This document shows, in pieces, positions 16,936 through 24,094 of a stretch of DNA of 28,764 nucleotides. Under the pieces are notes generated by a model. That model was not told the origin of the DNA. It did not search any database and saw only the letters and a program-made list of their open reading frames with translations. The position numbers and the translations under genes were made by a program. Numbering within the stretch: the stretch's first letter is position 1; each line of letters starts with the position of its first letter. Origin of the DNA: JBBDYG01 sp040901765 (GTDB taxonomy: Bacteria; Planctomycetota; Planctomycetia; Pirellulales; Lacipirellulaceae); assembly GCA_040901765.1 (NCBI GenBank), contig JBBDYG010000060.1:1-28764 (forward strand). The letters run 5' to 3'.

Positions 16936-17075
16936 TGCGCAAGGTCGGACCCATCATGGGCCAACTGGGTCCGAACTCGCTTGCCATGTTGCCGAGTTCG
17001 AGGTAGTCACTGGCACGTCGGCCCCTATCGGGCCGAGTCAAGCATAAACCGCCTCGCTTTCCAGGAGAAAAACCC

Positions 17076-17723
17076 GTGAACGCCTCGATCCGCCCGGCCG
17101 ATGCCACGAAGATTCTGACCCGCGGCGAAATGGCGACCGTGTTGGCCGACTTGGTACGCAAGGCGCCGCGCTCAAAAAACACGCGGCTCAACCTCGTGAT
17201 CTTCCGCCTCGCCGCGTGTTGTGGCCTCCGGGCGAGCGAGGTGGCCACCCTGCGCGTGGCGGACGTCCATACGCAATTGCCACGACCGCACCTCAAAATC
17301 CGCGTTGGTGCCGCCAAGGGGGGCCGTTCGCGAACGGTGCCGTTGTGGTGGGATGCGGGGACTCTGGCCGACATCTCTGCGTGGAAAGCGGACCTCATGG
17401 AACGGGACGCTGCGAGTGACGCATCACTCGTCGGTAGCCTTCGGCCCGGACGGGAAGGAACGCGGCTGTCGCGGCATACGCTCCGCAAGCGGTTCCGGAC
17501 AGCTTGCAAGGTGGTCGGCGCCGAACGGCTGGCTTCGCTAACGATCCACCACGGCCGTCACACGTTCATCAGTCACGCACTCGCGGGCGGTCGAACGCTG
17601 GCCGAAGTGCGCGACGCGGCGGGGCATGCGAACGTGAGCATCACGTCCCGGTACCTCCACATCGCGGTCGACGATCAAACCGTGGGACAACTCTTCGCAT
17701 ACCTCCCAACCTACGCAAATTGA
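17076..17723 (+). CDS. tyrosine recombinase/site-specific integrase, short form
   Basis: The catalytic domain of a tyrosine recombinase. Arg52 lies in CGLRASEVATL, Lys81 in AAKGGRSRTVPL, His158-x-x-Arg161 in IHHGRHTF, His184 in AGHANVSITSRY, and Tyr193 is the nucleophile. All expected active-site residues are present. At 215 aa it lacks most of the usual N-terminal core-binding domain. It starts at GTG 17076, with AGGAGA eight bases upstream. A 13-bp direct repeat begins at its stop codon and might be a recombinase site. It could have mobilised the neighbouring accessory DNA. Confidence 0.88.
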   Translation: MNASIRPADATKILTRGEMATVLADLVRKAPRSKNTRLNLVIFRLAACCGLRASEVATLRVADVHTQLPRPHLKIRVGAAKGGRSRTVPLWWDAGTLADISAWKADLMERDAASDASLVGSLRPGREGTRLSRHTLRKRFRTACKVVGAERLASLTIHHGRHTFISHALAGGRTLAEVRDAAGHANVSITSRYLHIAVDDQTVGQLFAYLPTYAN

Positions 17724-17755
17724 ATGACATATAATCGTGCCTAATGACATATAAT
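17723..17755 (+). repeat. 13-bp direct repeat AATGACATATAAT with 20-bp period
   Basis: Copies are at 17723-17735 and 17743-17755, starting at the last base of the recombinase stop codon. They could be recombinase binding or attachment-site arms. TATAAT in each copy is also a perfect -10 box, but no -35 is properly spaced. Confidence 0.6.
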
Positions 17756-18120
17756 TTCGGGACCGTTCTGATAAAAAGTCCCAGCCGAGACCGGCGTGTA
17801 GAAAGCGCCCCGCCCCATCTTGGAGAAGCCGTATCGCGTGCGCGAAAATGTTAGACTGGGATGAGCGCCTCGTAACTTGGGAACGAGCGATCGGAGGAAT
17901 GAGGGACCGGCGGATGTATTCAAAAAGGCCCAAAGTTCGTGAGTTCCCGACGTTTATTTGACACGATGAGTTTAGAGGCGTCACGGGCCGAAAAGCTCGC
18001 TATACACGGGATACGCCAATGGGTATCGCCAAGCGAACGGTTTCTGGTCTGGCTTAGTAGCACCCCAACAAGCTCTCGGTCGATGCGATCGAAGTAGTCA
18101 ATGTTTTCCGAACCTTTCTA
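17756..18120. other. gene-free stretch after the recombinase
   Basis: No supported gene on either strand. A weak palindrome (CTCGT...AACGAG) lies near 17869-17887. The stretch ends at the stop of the minus-strand anti-sigma-like gene. Confidence 0.45.
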
Positions 18121-18357
18121 TTACTCTTCAATCGCTTTGAGCGTTTCAAGGACCAGCTGGTACTGACCGGTGCAACAGGGGCAGGCTCCAAGATGCTCTT
18201 GTACGCGGAGAAGCACTTCGTCGAGCGGCATGCCGTCGAGAATGCTTTGAGTGTACTTGTCTAGTTCATCAAGGCATTCCGGGCAGGTCAGCTCCACTTC
18301 TCGCGTCTGACGGATCATCGTGATCAGCCGGTCAACTTGTTCAGCGTTTAGCGCCAT
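18121..18357 (-). CDS. small soluble zinc-binding anti-sigma-like protein (ZAS type)
   Basis: A 78-aa protein with Cys25-x-x-Cys28 and His55-x3-Cys59-x-x-Cys62 (HLGACPCC). This is the H-x3-C-x2-C pattern of zinc-containing anti-sigma factors. There is no transmembrane segment, so it would act in the cytoplasm. It begins 9 nt after the ECF sigma stop, with AAGGCG upstream of the ATG, which indicates cotranscription. The likely role is to hold the sigma factor inactive; redox control through the cysteines is possible. It lacks a sensor domain, which is unusual but known for small ZAS proteins. Confidence 0.75.
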   Translation of the reverse strand: MALNAEQVDRLITMIRQTREVELTCPECLDELDKYTQSILDGMPLDEVLLRVQEHLGACPCCTGQYQLVLETLKAIEE

Positions 18358-18366
18358 AATTTCGCC

Positions 18367-18984
18367 TTAGGCCCAAGCCTCGCGGACGTCCTCGACTGTG
18401 ATACCGGATGCTTCCAGGCCGCGACGCAGTTTCTTCCGGGCGTCATGCAGCAACTTGTATATCGAATTGGTGTTGCTGCCGAGTTTCTCAGCAAGCTGAG
18501 GAAGCGGCACGCCGCCAAGCTCCGCGGTGAGCGCGGTCCATTGCCTTTCGGTCAATTCGCTGTCGATCAATTCCTTCAGCTTGCTCAAAAGCTTCGTTCG
18601 GCTATACGTCTGGTCGGTCTTCTCGGACGCATCGACAGCGATCTGAGGATCAAATTCTCCGTTTGCTTTTACGCTCTCCAGGGACACATTCTGCCAGTCG
18701 CGTTTTCGCATCTTGCTGACGGCCGTTCGCACCGCAATGGTCACCGCCCAAGTTCGAAACTTGCTTCTGCCTTCAAAGTCGCTGAGCTTTTCAAGAATCT
18801 TCATGCAAGCCTCCTGGGCGATATCTTCCAGGAAAGCGTCGTCGATTCGGCCTTGGTTCGACAGGCTCTTAGCAAGGCCTCGGCACAACATGTCACGGAG
18901 GTCACGCACTGCATTATCGCGCAACGCCACGTCCTCGGACGCGAGGTCGCTCGTCCAATCGTCATCGTTACGCCGAGCAATCAT
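18367..18984 (-). CDS. ECF-type RNA polymerase sigma factor
   Basis: A sigma-70 family ECF factor of about 205 aa. The region 2 signature is DIAQEACMKILEKLSDFEGRSKFRTWAVTIAVRTAVSKMRKRDW (core-binding and -10 recognition). After a linker, region 4 has ELTERQWTALTAELGGVPL and QLAEKLGSNTNSIYKLLHDARKKLRRGL, the -35-recognising HTH. Both ATG 18984 and TTG 18993 are possible starts. It is cotranscribed with the ZAS protein, 9 nt downstream. Its regulon is unknown; the adjacent divergent oxidative-stress cassette is an obvious candidate but unproven. Confidence 0.92.
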   Translation of the reverse strand: MIARRNDDDWTSDLASEDVALRDNAVRDLRDMLCRGLAKSLSNQGRIDDAFLEDIAQEACMKILEKLSDFEGRSKFRTWAVTIAVRTAVSKMRKRDWQNVSLESVKANGEFDPQIAVDASEKTDQTYSRTKLLSKLKELIDSELTERQWTALTAELGGVPLPQLAEKLGSNTNSIYKLLHDARKKLRRGLEASGITVEDVREAWA

Positions 18985-19085
18985 CTCCGGCAACGTTCCT
19001 GCTGATGGTCATGCCGATAACGGCCGCAGTATACCACCACACAGAGACGATTGAAAACACGCCCGCGACGAATCGATCGACATGG

Positions 19086-19196
19086 TCAGGCGGCAAGCGC
19101 CTTCGCAAATGTTTGCTTCGATTGTATGCCGACGAGCTTTGCCGTTGTCTTTCCATTACGGATCACGATGAAACTCGGAATTGCTTGAGCGATCTC
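19086..19196 (-). pseudogene. thioredoxin C-terminal fragment
   Basis: On the minus strand, 36 codons read EIAQAIPSFIVIRNGK, then TTAKLVGIQSKQTFAKALAA and stop. This is the cis-Pro loop, following strand (F-x-x-R-N-G-K) and last helix of thioredoxin. The N-terminal half with WCGPC is absent, and the frame becomes unrelated just upstream with a stop near 19240. The fragment lies between the sigma gene and the stress cassette. It is too short for routine gene calling. Confidence 0.65.
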
Positions 19197-19397
19197 ATTC
19201 CGTCGACCCGATGGCCGACGTGCGTATTCCTGTGACTCCGCTCATGAGGATTTCTTACTTACGTCGAAAATTGGTTGTTTTGGAGCGGTATTTTGGGAAA
19301 TACTGGTTCTCGTCGTAAGGATTCGCAGGGAATGACGTCCAAGGTTCAGTCGTGAAAGAGCACCCGTTCCCCGGCCAGTGAAACAAGGAGATGATCG

Positions 19398-20126
19398 ATG
19401 AGCAACCAATTGAATACGTTTTTGAAGGAGGCGATCGACGCTCACGGTGGCCTCGACCTCTGGCGCCGGTTTAAGGGGGTCGCCTCGACCATCAACACCG
19501 GCGGCAGACTGTGGGACATTAAGGGAGCCAACGTCATCCGCACGCCGCGCCGCGCGACCAGCGAATTTCGCCGGCAGTGGACTCGGGTAGCGCCGTTCGG
19601 CGATCCCGATTGGACCATGAACTGGACGCCGGAGCATGTCGAGATCGTCGACAGCAAAGGCACGATCATTGTCCAGCGCGACAATGGCCGCGACGCCTTC
19701 GATCGCAGCTACGACGCGCCCTGGGATCCGTTGAATCTGGCCTACTTTAACGGCTATGCCATGTGGACCTACCATGCCGCTCCCTTTGTGTTTGCCGAGC
19801 CGGGGTACGAAGCACGCGAAATCGAACCGATCGCGCATGACGGCCGGATGTTGAGAGGTCTGATGGTCCGCCTTCCTGAGGGCATCCATTCCCATGCTCG
19901 CGAACAGCGCTTCTACTTCGGCTCGGACGGGCTGCTGCTCCGCCACGACTATGAAGTGGACGTGTGGGCGGACACGCCAGCCGCGCACTTCCTGTCGGAC
20001 TATGTCGACGTGAACGGTCTCAAGTTCCCGCGCCGTCGAAGCGTCTTCCTCCGTCGGCCCGATGGAACGCCAGATTTGGACTTCAATTTGGTGACCATCG
20101 AGCTCTCCGACTATACGCTATTCTGA
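19398..20126 (+). CDS. hypothetical protein, first gene of the stress cassette
   Basis: A 242-aa soluble protein with many Trp, Asp and Arg residues. I do not recognise its family. The central part alternates strands (VDSKGTIIVQRDNGRDAF, FYFGSDGLLLRHDYEVDVW). The end, YVDVNGLKFPRRRSVFLR, is like the repeated beta-strand pattern of lipoprotein-carrier-like folds, but no signal peptide is present. A strong AAGGAG precedes the ATG at 19398. It lies 230 bases before the DUF417 gene on the same strand. Confidence 0.7.
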   Translation: MSNQLNTFLKEAIDAHGGLDLWRRFKGVASTINTGGRLWDIKGANVIRTPRRATSEFRRQWTRVAPFGDPDWTMNWTPEHVEIVDSKGTIIVQRDNGRDAFDRSYDAPWDPLNLAYFNGYAMWTYHAAPFVFAEPGYEAREIEPIAHDGRMLRGLMVRLPEGIHSHAREQRFYFGSDGLLLRHDYEVDVWADTPAAHFLSDYVDVNGLKFPRRRSVFLRRPDGTPDLDFNLVTIELSDYTLF

Positions 20127-20196
20127 GCGGCGTCCCTTGGTGAAGCCGCAGCTGAGGAATCGAATCGTCACATTTGACCGACGGGAGCATTCACGA

Positions 20197-20257
20197 ATTC
20201 CTTACAAGGTCGAAATCGATCGCACACCTTATCGGCGAGAGTTTTTTCGTAAGGAAT
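20197..20257. repeat. 9-bp inverted repeat ATTCCTTAC/GTAAGGAAT
   Basis: Perfect arms at 20197-20205 and 20249-20257 lie in the leader of the DUF417 gene, 100-160 bases before its start. It could be an operator pair or a remnant of an insertion end. Confidence 0.35.
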
Positions 20258-20356
20258 CGCGTCATCCCGCATCCAAGGTCCAGGAGCCGACCTTTGGCTC
20301 TCGACAGCTTTTGAACTGTAATGCGAGATCCTCGACTATCACGAAAGGAAGTACCC

Positions 20357-20887
20357 ATGTCGACAACTGCACTCCCCAAGATGATTGGCAAACATAACCT
20401 GATTCAGCGAGGCACCTTGCTGTCTTCGGCGGGCGCGCGAACTGTGGAATCCTTGGGACGCCATACCGCCCGCTACGGTCTGGTCCTTGCTCTCTTCTGG
20501 ATTGGCGGCATGAAATTCACGGTCTACGAGGCCGAGGGGATTTCTGGCTTTGTCTCGAATAGTCCGCTGATGAGCTGGGCCTATTCAGTATTCAGCGTTC
20601 AAAGCTTCTCAGCGTTGCTGGGGGTTACGGAGATCGCCATCGCTCTGATGATCGCCAGCCGGCCGTTCTCGGTTCGCGCCGCGTTAGTCGGGACTGGGTT
20701 GGCCGTCGGCATGTTCTTGACCACGTTGAGTTTTCTACTCACCACCCCGGGTGTGTGGGAGGCATCGGCTGGCGGATTCCCGGCACTCTCCGTGGTCCCC
20801 GGGCAGTTCCTCGCCAAGGACTTTGTGTTGTTCGGCGCGTCGTTGCGGCTGTTCGGCGACGACTGGCGCACTCTGACAACGAGCTGA
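20357..20887 (+). CDS. DUF417 membrane protein (YkgB/RclC-like)
   Basis: A 176-aa inner-membrane protein with about four helices. RYGLVLALFWIGGMKFTVYEAEGI is the DUF417 signature. NSPLMSWAY, TLSFLLTTPGVWE and GQFLAKDFVLFGASL are further family blocks. Family member RclC of E. coli belongs to the reactive-chlorine resistance operon; the biochemical role is unknown. The ATG at 20357 has AAGGAAG just upstream, better than a start at 20321. It is followed after 62 bases by Ohr. This placement fits a role in oxidant defence at the membrane. Confidence 0.88.
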   Translation: MSTTALPKMIGKHNLIQRGTLLSSAGARTVESLGRHTARYGLVLALFWIGGMKFTVYEAEGISGFVSNSPLMSWAYSVFSVQSFSALLGVTEIAIALMIASRPFSVRAALVGTGLAVGMFLTTLSFLLTTPGVWEASAGGFPALSVVPGQFLAKDFVLFGASLRLFGDDWRTLTTS

Positions 20888-20949
20888 TCTCAGGACCAAA
20901 AGGTCAAATGAATAATTACACGCGAATCAAACTCGAAAAGGAGAATGTC

Positions 20950-21381
20950 ATGACCAAGGCGATCACACAGATCGAAAAGGTGATCTACACCGCGAAAGCT
21001 CACACGACTGGTGGCCGGGAGGAAGGAACCTCGCGCACCTCCGATGGCCGTCTGGATGTCAAACTCACAGCTCCTGGAGCCAAGGGCGACGGCACCAATC
21101 CCGAGCAGCTGTTCGCCGTGGGCTGGTCGAGTTGCTTCCTGTCGGCCATCAAACTTGAGGCTGCCGCAACGAAGGTGAGGCTGCCAGCGAATGTCGCCGT
21201 TGACGCGGAAGTGGATCTGGGAGCGACCGATGGCGCGTACTTCCTGCAGGCCCGTCTGAATGTCAGCCTGCCGGACATCGACCGGGAGACCGCTCAGAAG
21301 CTAGTGGACGGTGCGCACCGAAGGTGCCCTTACTCCAAAGCCGTACACGGCAACATCAACGTCGTGACTAGCCTGGTCTGA
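20950..21381 (+). CDS. ohr: organic hydroperoxide reductase (Ohr/OsmC family)
   Basis: Reduces organic hydroperoxides to alcohols in the cytoplasm with a reactive cysteine recharged by lipoylated proteins. Both redox cysteines are present: Cys62 in FAVGWSSCFLSAI and Cys126 in HRRCPYSKAVHGN. NPEQLF supplies the conserved Glu near the active site. The RCPYS-type second site marks the Ohr rather than the general OsmC branch. A start at 20908 is possible, but AAGGAG before 20950 and the 143-aa length support the later ATG. It lies between the DUF417 and MsrBA genes. No OhrR regulator is nearby; the MarR at 6.7 kb belongs to the efflux operon. Confidence 0.93.
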   Translation: MTKAITQIEKVIYTAKAHTTGGREEGTSRTSDGRLDVKLTAPGAKGDGTNPEQLFAVGWSSCFLSAIKLEAAATKVRLPANVAVDAEVDLGATDGAYFLQARLNVSLPDIDRETAQKLVDGAHRRCPYSKAVHGNINVVTSLV

Positions 21382-21446
21382 CGCGAAACGACCACAATGC
21401 AACCCACGGGCTCGACATTCACTCCATTCACGCCGAGGAGAAGAAA

Positions 21447-22319
21447 ATGCGAACGTTCACCAAGAGCGAAGAGGCGATCCGCAAGCTCTCGCCGGAGCAA
21501 TATCGTATCACGCAGCAAAGCGGAACCGAGCGCCCCGGAACCGGAGAATACCTGGATAACAAGGAGACAGGCATCTACGTCGATATTGTGTCTGGCGAGC
21601 CGCTGTTCGCTTCGTCCGATAAATTTGAATCGGGATGCGGCTGGCCAAGCTTCACCAAGCCGATTGAACCTGCCAATGTCAACGAATTGCGGGATACTTC
21701 GCACGGTATGACGCGCACCGAAGTGCGCTCGGCGCACGGCGACAGCCATCTTGGGCACGTATTTCCCGACGGGCCGAGCGACCGCGGCGGATTGCGCTAT
21801 TGCATCAACTCGGCCGCGCTGCGGTTCATCCATCGCGACGATATGGAGGCCGAGGGTTATGGGGCTTACCTGAACCAAGTGACGATTCCAATGACTGAAG
21901 AACGCGCTGTTCTTGCCGGAGGCTGCTTCTGGGGCATGCAGGACCTCATCCGTAGCTACGATGGCGTTCTGTCGAGCCGGGTCGGGTACACGGGCGGCAC
22001 CAGCTCCCACGCGACCTATCGCAATCATGACGGACACGCCGAAGCAGTCGAGATCATCTTTGATCCTGTTCGCGTCAGCTATCGACAGATCCTCGAGTTC
22101 TTCTTCCAGATTCACGACCCAAGCACGCGCAATCGCCAGGGCAACGACGTCGGGACCAGCTATCGATCCGCGATCTTCTACACCAGCGACGAGCAGAGGC
22201 GGACTGCCGAAGACACGATCGCCGATGTAGATGCTTCAGGCATGTGGCCCGACAAGGTTGTGACCGAAGTCGTTCCGGCAGGCGAGTTCTGGGAAGCTGA
22301 ATCGGAGCATCAGGATTAG
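21447..22319 (+). CDS. msrBA: peptide-methionine sulfoxide reductase MsrB-MsrA fusion, cut short by TAG
   Basis: Repairs oxidised methionine: MsrB acts on the R and MsrA on the S sulfoxide. MsrB (residues 1-145) has GCGWPSF, SHLGHVFPDGP and catalytic Cys119 in RYCINSAALRF. It lacks the two zinc C-x-x-C pairs. MsrA (150-290) has the GGCFWG site with Cys160, GYTGG, GHAEAVEI and DPSTRNRQGNDVGTSYRS. The frame ends at TAG 22317-22319 after EFWEAESEHQD, where the family has HQDY. Another 28 codons of well-conserved tail continue in frame beyond it (listed separately). GAGGAG precedes the ATG. MsrB should work, but MsrA probably lacks its recycling cysteine. Confidence 0.92.
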   Translation: MRTFTKSEEAIRKLSPEQYRITQQSGTERPGTGEYLDNKETGIYVDIVSGEPLFASSDKFESGCGWPSFTKPIEPANVNELRDTSHGMTRTEVRSAHGDSHLGHVFPDGPSDRGGLRYCINSAALRFIHRDDMEAEGYGAYLNQVTIPMTEERAVLAGGCFWGMQDLIRSYDGVLSSRVGYTGGTSSHATYRNHDGHAEAVEIIFDPVRVSYRQILEFFFQIHDPSTRNRQGNDVGTSYRSAIFYTSDEQRRTAEDTIADVDASGMWPDKVVTEVVPAGEFWEAESEHQD

Positions 22320-22406
22320 CTCCAACGATATCCTGACGGCTACACCTGCCACTTTGTCCGGCCCAACTGGAGACTGCCGAATCGCAGCAATAAAGTTGTA
22401 AAGTAG
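22317..22406 (+). pseudogene. severed C-terminal tail of MsrA, beyond in-frame TAG
   Basis: In the same frame as msrBA, after TAG at 22317-22319, come LQRYPDGYTCHFVRPNW, then RLPNRSNKVVK and TAG at 22404-22406. This is the normal end of MsrA, including the Y-T-C-H-F cysteine. A single change from TAT or TAC to TAG explains the break. The tail is intact, so the mutation is recent, or the codon is read through. Confidence 0.8.
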
Positions 22407-22541
22407 GCGTGACCCCCCTCGCATTCCCCATCCCTTCGGCGAATGCTCATGCGGCAGGCCCGCGCGATGGATATTGAAGTGTAGTCGTTCCGTCGAATTT
22501 CGCGTTCACTAGTAGTTCCCATTTCAATAGGAGATTCCCAG

Positions 22542-22994
22542 ATGAAGACTTTTAATGTCATGTACCGGACGTTCCTCGCGCTCGCTGTCTTCACCGCCAT
22601 CGGTGTCAGCGAGATGACTCTGGCCCAACACGCCCCACACACCGGGAAGGACCAGGTGAAGGTGACTCAGTTGTCCCAGCGGAACATCATCGAGAAGCTG
22701 GACGGGAAGGACGCCGGTGCGACAGTGCTCGAAGTGACCTTCGCGCCCGGCCAGAAGGATACGGTACATCGCCATGCGGGCCCGGTGTTCGGCTACGTGC
22801 TGGAGGGCGAATACGAGCACGCCATCGATGACAAGCCGGTTAAGACGTACAAGGCCGGGGACACGTTCTACGAACCGACCGGTTGTGTGCATCGGGTTGC
22901 TGCAAATCCGAGCGGCAAGATTAAGACCCGCCTCTTGGTGGTGATCCTGCACCCCCGCGATGTCAAGGAAGTGACGGTCTGGGAGAAGCACTAG
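22542..22994 (+). CDS. secreted cupin-domain protein
   Basis: A 150-aa single-domain cupin with an N-terminal signal peptide (FLALAVFTAIGV, then cleavage near TLAQHA). Cupin motif 1 is HRHAGPVFGYVLEGEYE, with His-x-His and a later Glu as metal ligands. Motif 2 is GDTFYEPTGCVHRVAAN, with the third His. It probably binds a metal in the periplasm. Its substrate is unknown; small exported cupins with this pattern often neighbour oxidative-stress genes. The ATG at 22542 has AGGAG upstream. It lies in the plus-strand cassette between msrBA and two Rossmann proteins. Confidence 0.88.
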   Translation: MKTFNVMYRTFLALAVFTAIGVSEMTLAQHAPHTGKDQVKVTQLSQRNIIEKLDGKDAGATVLEVTFAPGQKDTVHRHAGPVFGYVLEGEYEHAIDDKPVKTYKAGDTFYEPTGCVHRVAANPSGKIKTRLLVVILHPRDVKEVTVWEKH

Positions 22995-23160
22995 GGATCG
23001 TGGTGCAAAGCCGATTTGTGGCCGCCGCCGGAACGTGGAGTAGCAAAGCGACTCGCTCTGCGTGCGGGACTATGGCGGCCCGGTTGGCATTTACCTCGCG
23101 GCCAATTGCCCGTTTGTCTTGACTAGAAGCTGGCTCCATTTCTCAACAGGAGGTTTACAG

Positions 23161-24093
23161 ATGAAGTTTTTTATTGCAGGTGGAACGGGAGCGATCGGTC
23201 GTCCGTTGGTTGCGGAATTGCTCGCCAAAGGACACGCCGTAGCAGCTCTGACGCGTTCTTCAGAAAAGGCTCAGGCGTTGGTGGAACAAGGTGTAGAACC
23301 CGCGATTGCCGATGTATTTGATGCCGATGCGGTCAAAGAGGCGGTGAGGCGCGCTCAGCCAGAAATCGTGATTGAACAACTCACCTCCCTACCTAGAACC
23401 TACACCCGTGAGTCAATGAGTGCTGCCGCCACCTTCAATCATCGCATCCGGTTAGACGGAGGCGCCAACGTACTGGCAGCGGCGCAAGCGGCAGGTGTGC
23501 GGCGCTACTTAAGGCAGTCGATCGCATTCTGGGCGACTCCTGGTCCTGGATTGGCAGATGAAGAAACGCCCCTAGCATCCGATGCTTCCCCTGCGGTTGC
23601 AGCCGATGTCCGCGTAGTTGCTGAGATTGAGCGTCGCTTACTTGAAAGTTCCAACATAGAAGGAATTGCCCTGCGTTTTGGCTTTTTCTATGGACCTGGC
23701 ACTTGGTTCAACCCCGATGGCGATGTCGCCGGGCAGGTGCGCCAGCAACAGTTTCCAATTGTCGGGAATGGCGAAGGCGTCTGGTCGTGGTTACATGTTG
23801 AGGACGCGGCCAAGGCCACGGTTGCAGCAGCAGAGCAAGGAAATCCTGGCGTTTATCTCATTGCGAATGATCACCCCTTAGCGGTGCGCCAGTGGCTGCC
23901 TGCGTTTGCCGAGTGGCTGAACGCTCCTCCGCCGCCGCAGATATCAGTTGAGGATGCTCTGAATGCGGGTGGCGCGGACGCAATCTACTACGGGACTCAG
24001 ATGCGGGGCGCTTCGAATGCCAAGGCGAAGCGTGAACTGAATTTTCGGCCGCGACAGTTGGAGTGGATAGCTAATCACGGCGGGAGGAATTAG
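23161..24093 (+). CDS. NAD(P)-dependent epimerase/dehydratase-like (extended SDR) protein
   Basis: A 310-aa Rossmann protein. FFIAGGTGAIGRPLVAELL at the N-terminus is the GxxGxxG nucleotide-binding loop, and ALTRSSEKAQALVEQGVEP follows as the second strand. FGFFYGPGTWF and WLHVEDAAKATVAA are typical of extended SDR/epimerase proteins. The usual Y-x-x-x-K is not clear. AGGAGG lies directly upstream of the ATG at 23161, which is preferred to an earlier start at 23062. Codon use has more A/T at third positions than the neighbours, which hints at separate origin. It is followed 1 nt later by the NmrA-like gene, so the two form a pair. Confidence 0.85.
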   Translation: MKFFIAGGTGAIGRPLVAELLAKGHAVAALTRSSEKAQALVEQGVEPAIADVFDADAVKEAVRRAQPEIVIEQLTSLPRTYTRESMSAAATFNHRIRLDGGANVLAAAQAAGVRRYLRQSIAFWATPGPGLADEETPLASDASPAVAADVRVVAEIERRLLESSNIEGIALRFGFFYGPGTWFNPDGDVAGQVRQQQFPIVGNGEGVWSWLHVEDAAKATVAAAEQGNPGVYLIANDHPLAVRQWLPAFAEWLNAPPPPQISVEDALNAGGADAIYYGTQMRGASNAKAKRELNFRPRQLEWIANHGGRN

Positions 24094-24094
24094 C

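Noticed and set aside
17730..17755. Promoter based on the two TATAAT boxes
   Set aside because: No -35 element is at 16-18 bases from either box, and no plus-strand gene follows for several hundred bases.
19242..19988. Minus-strand open frame of 248 aa
   Set aside because: It lies antisense to the 242-aa cassette gene, which has a strong ribosome site and better composition.
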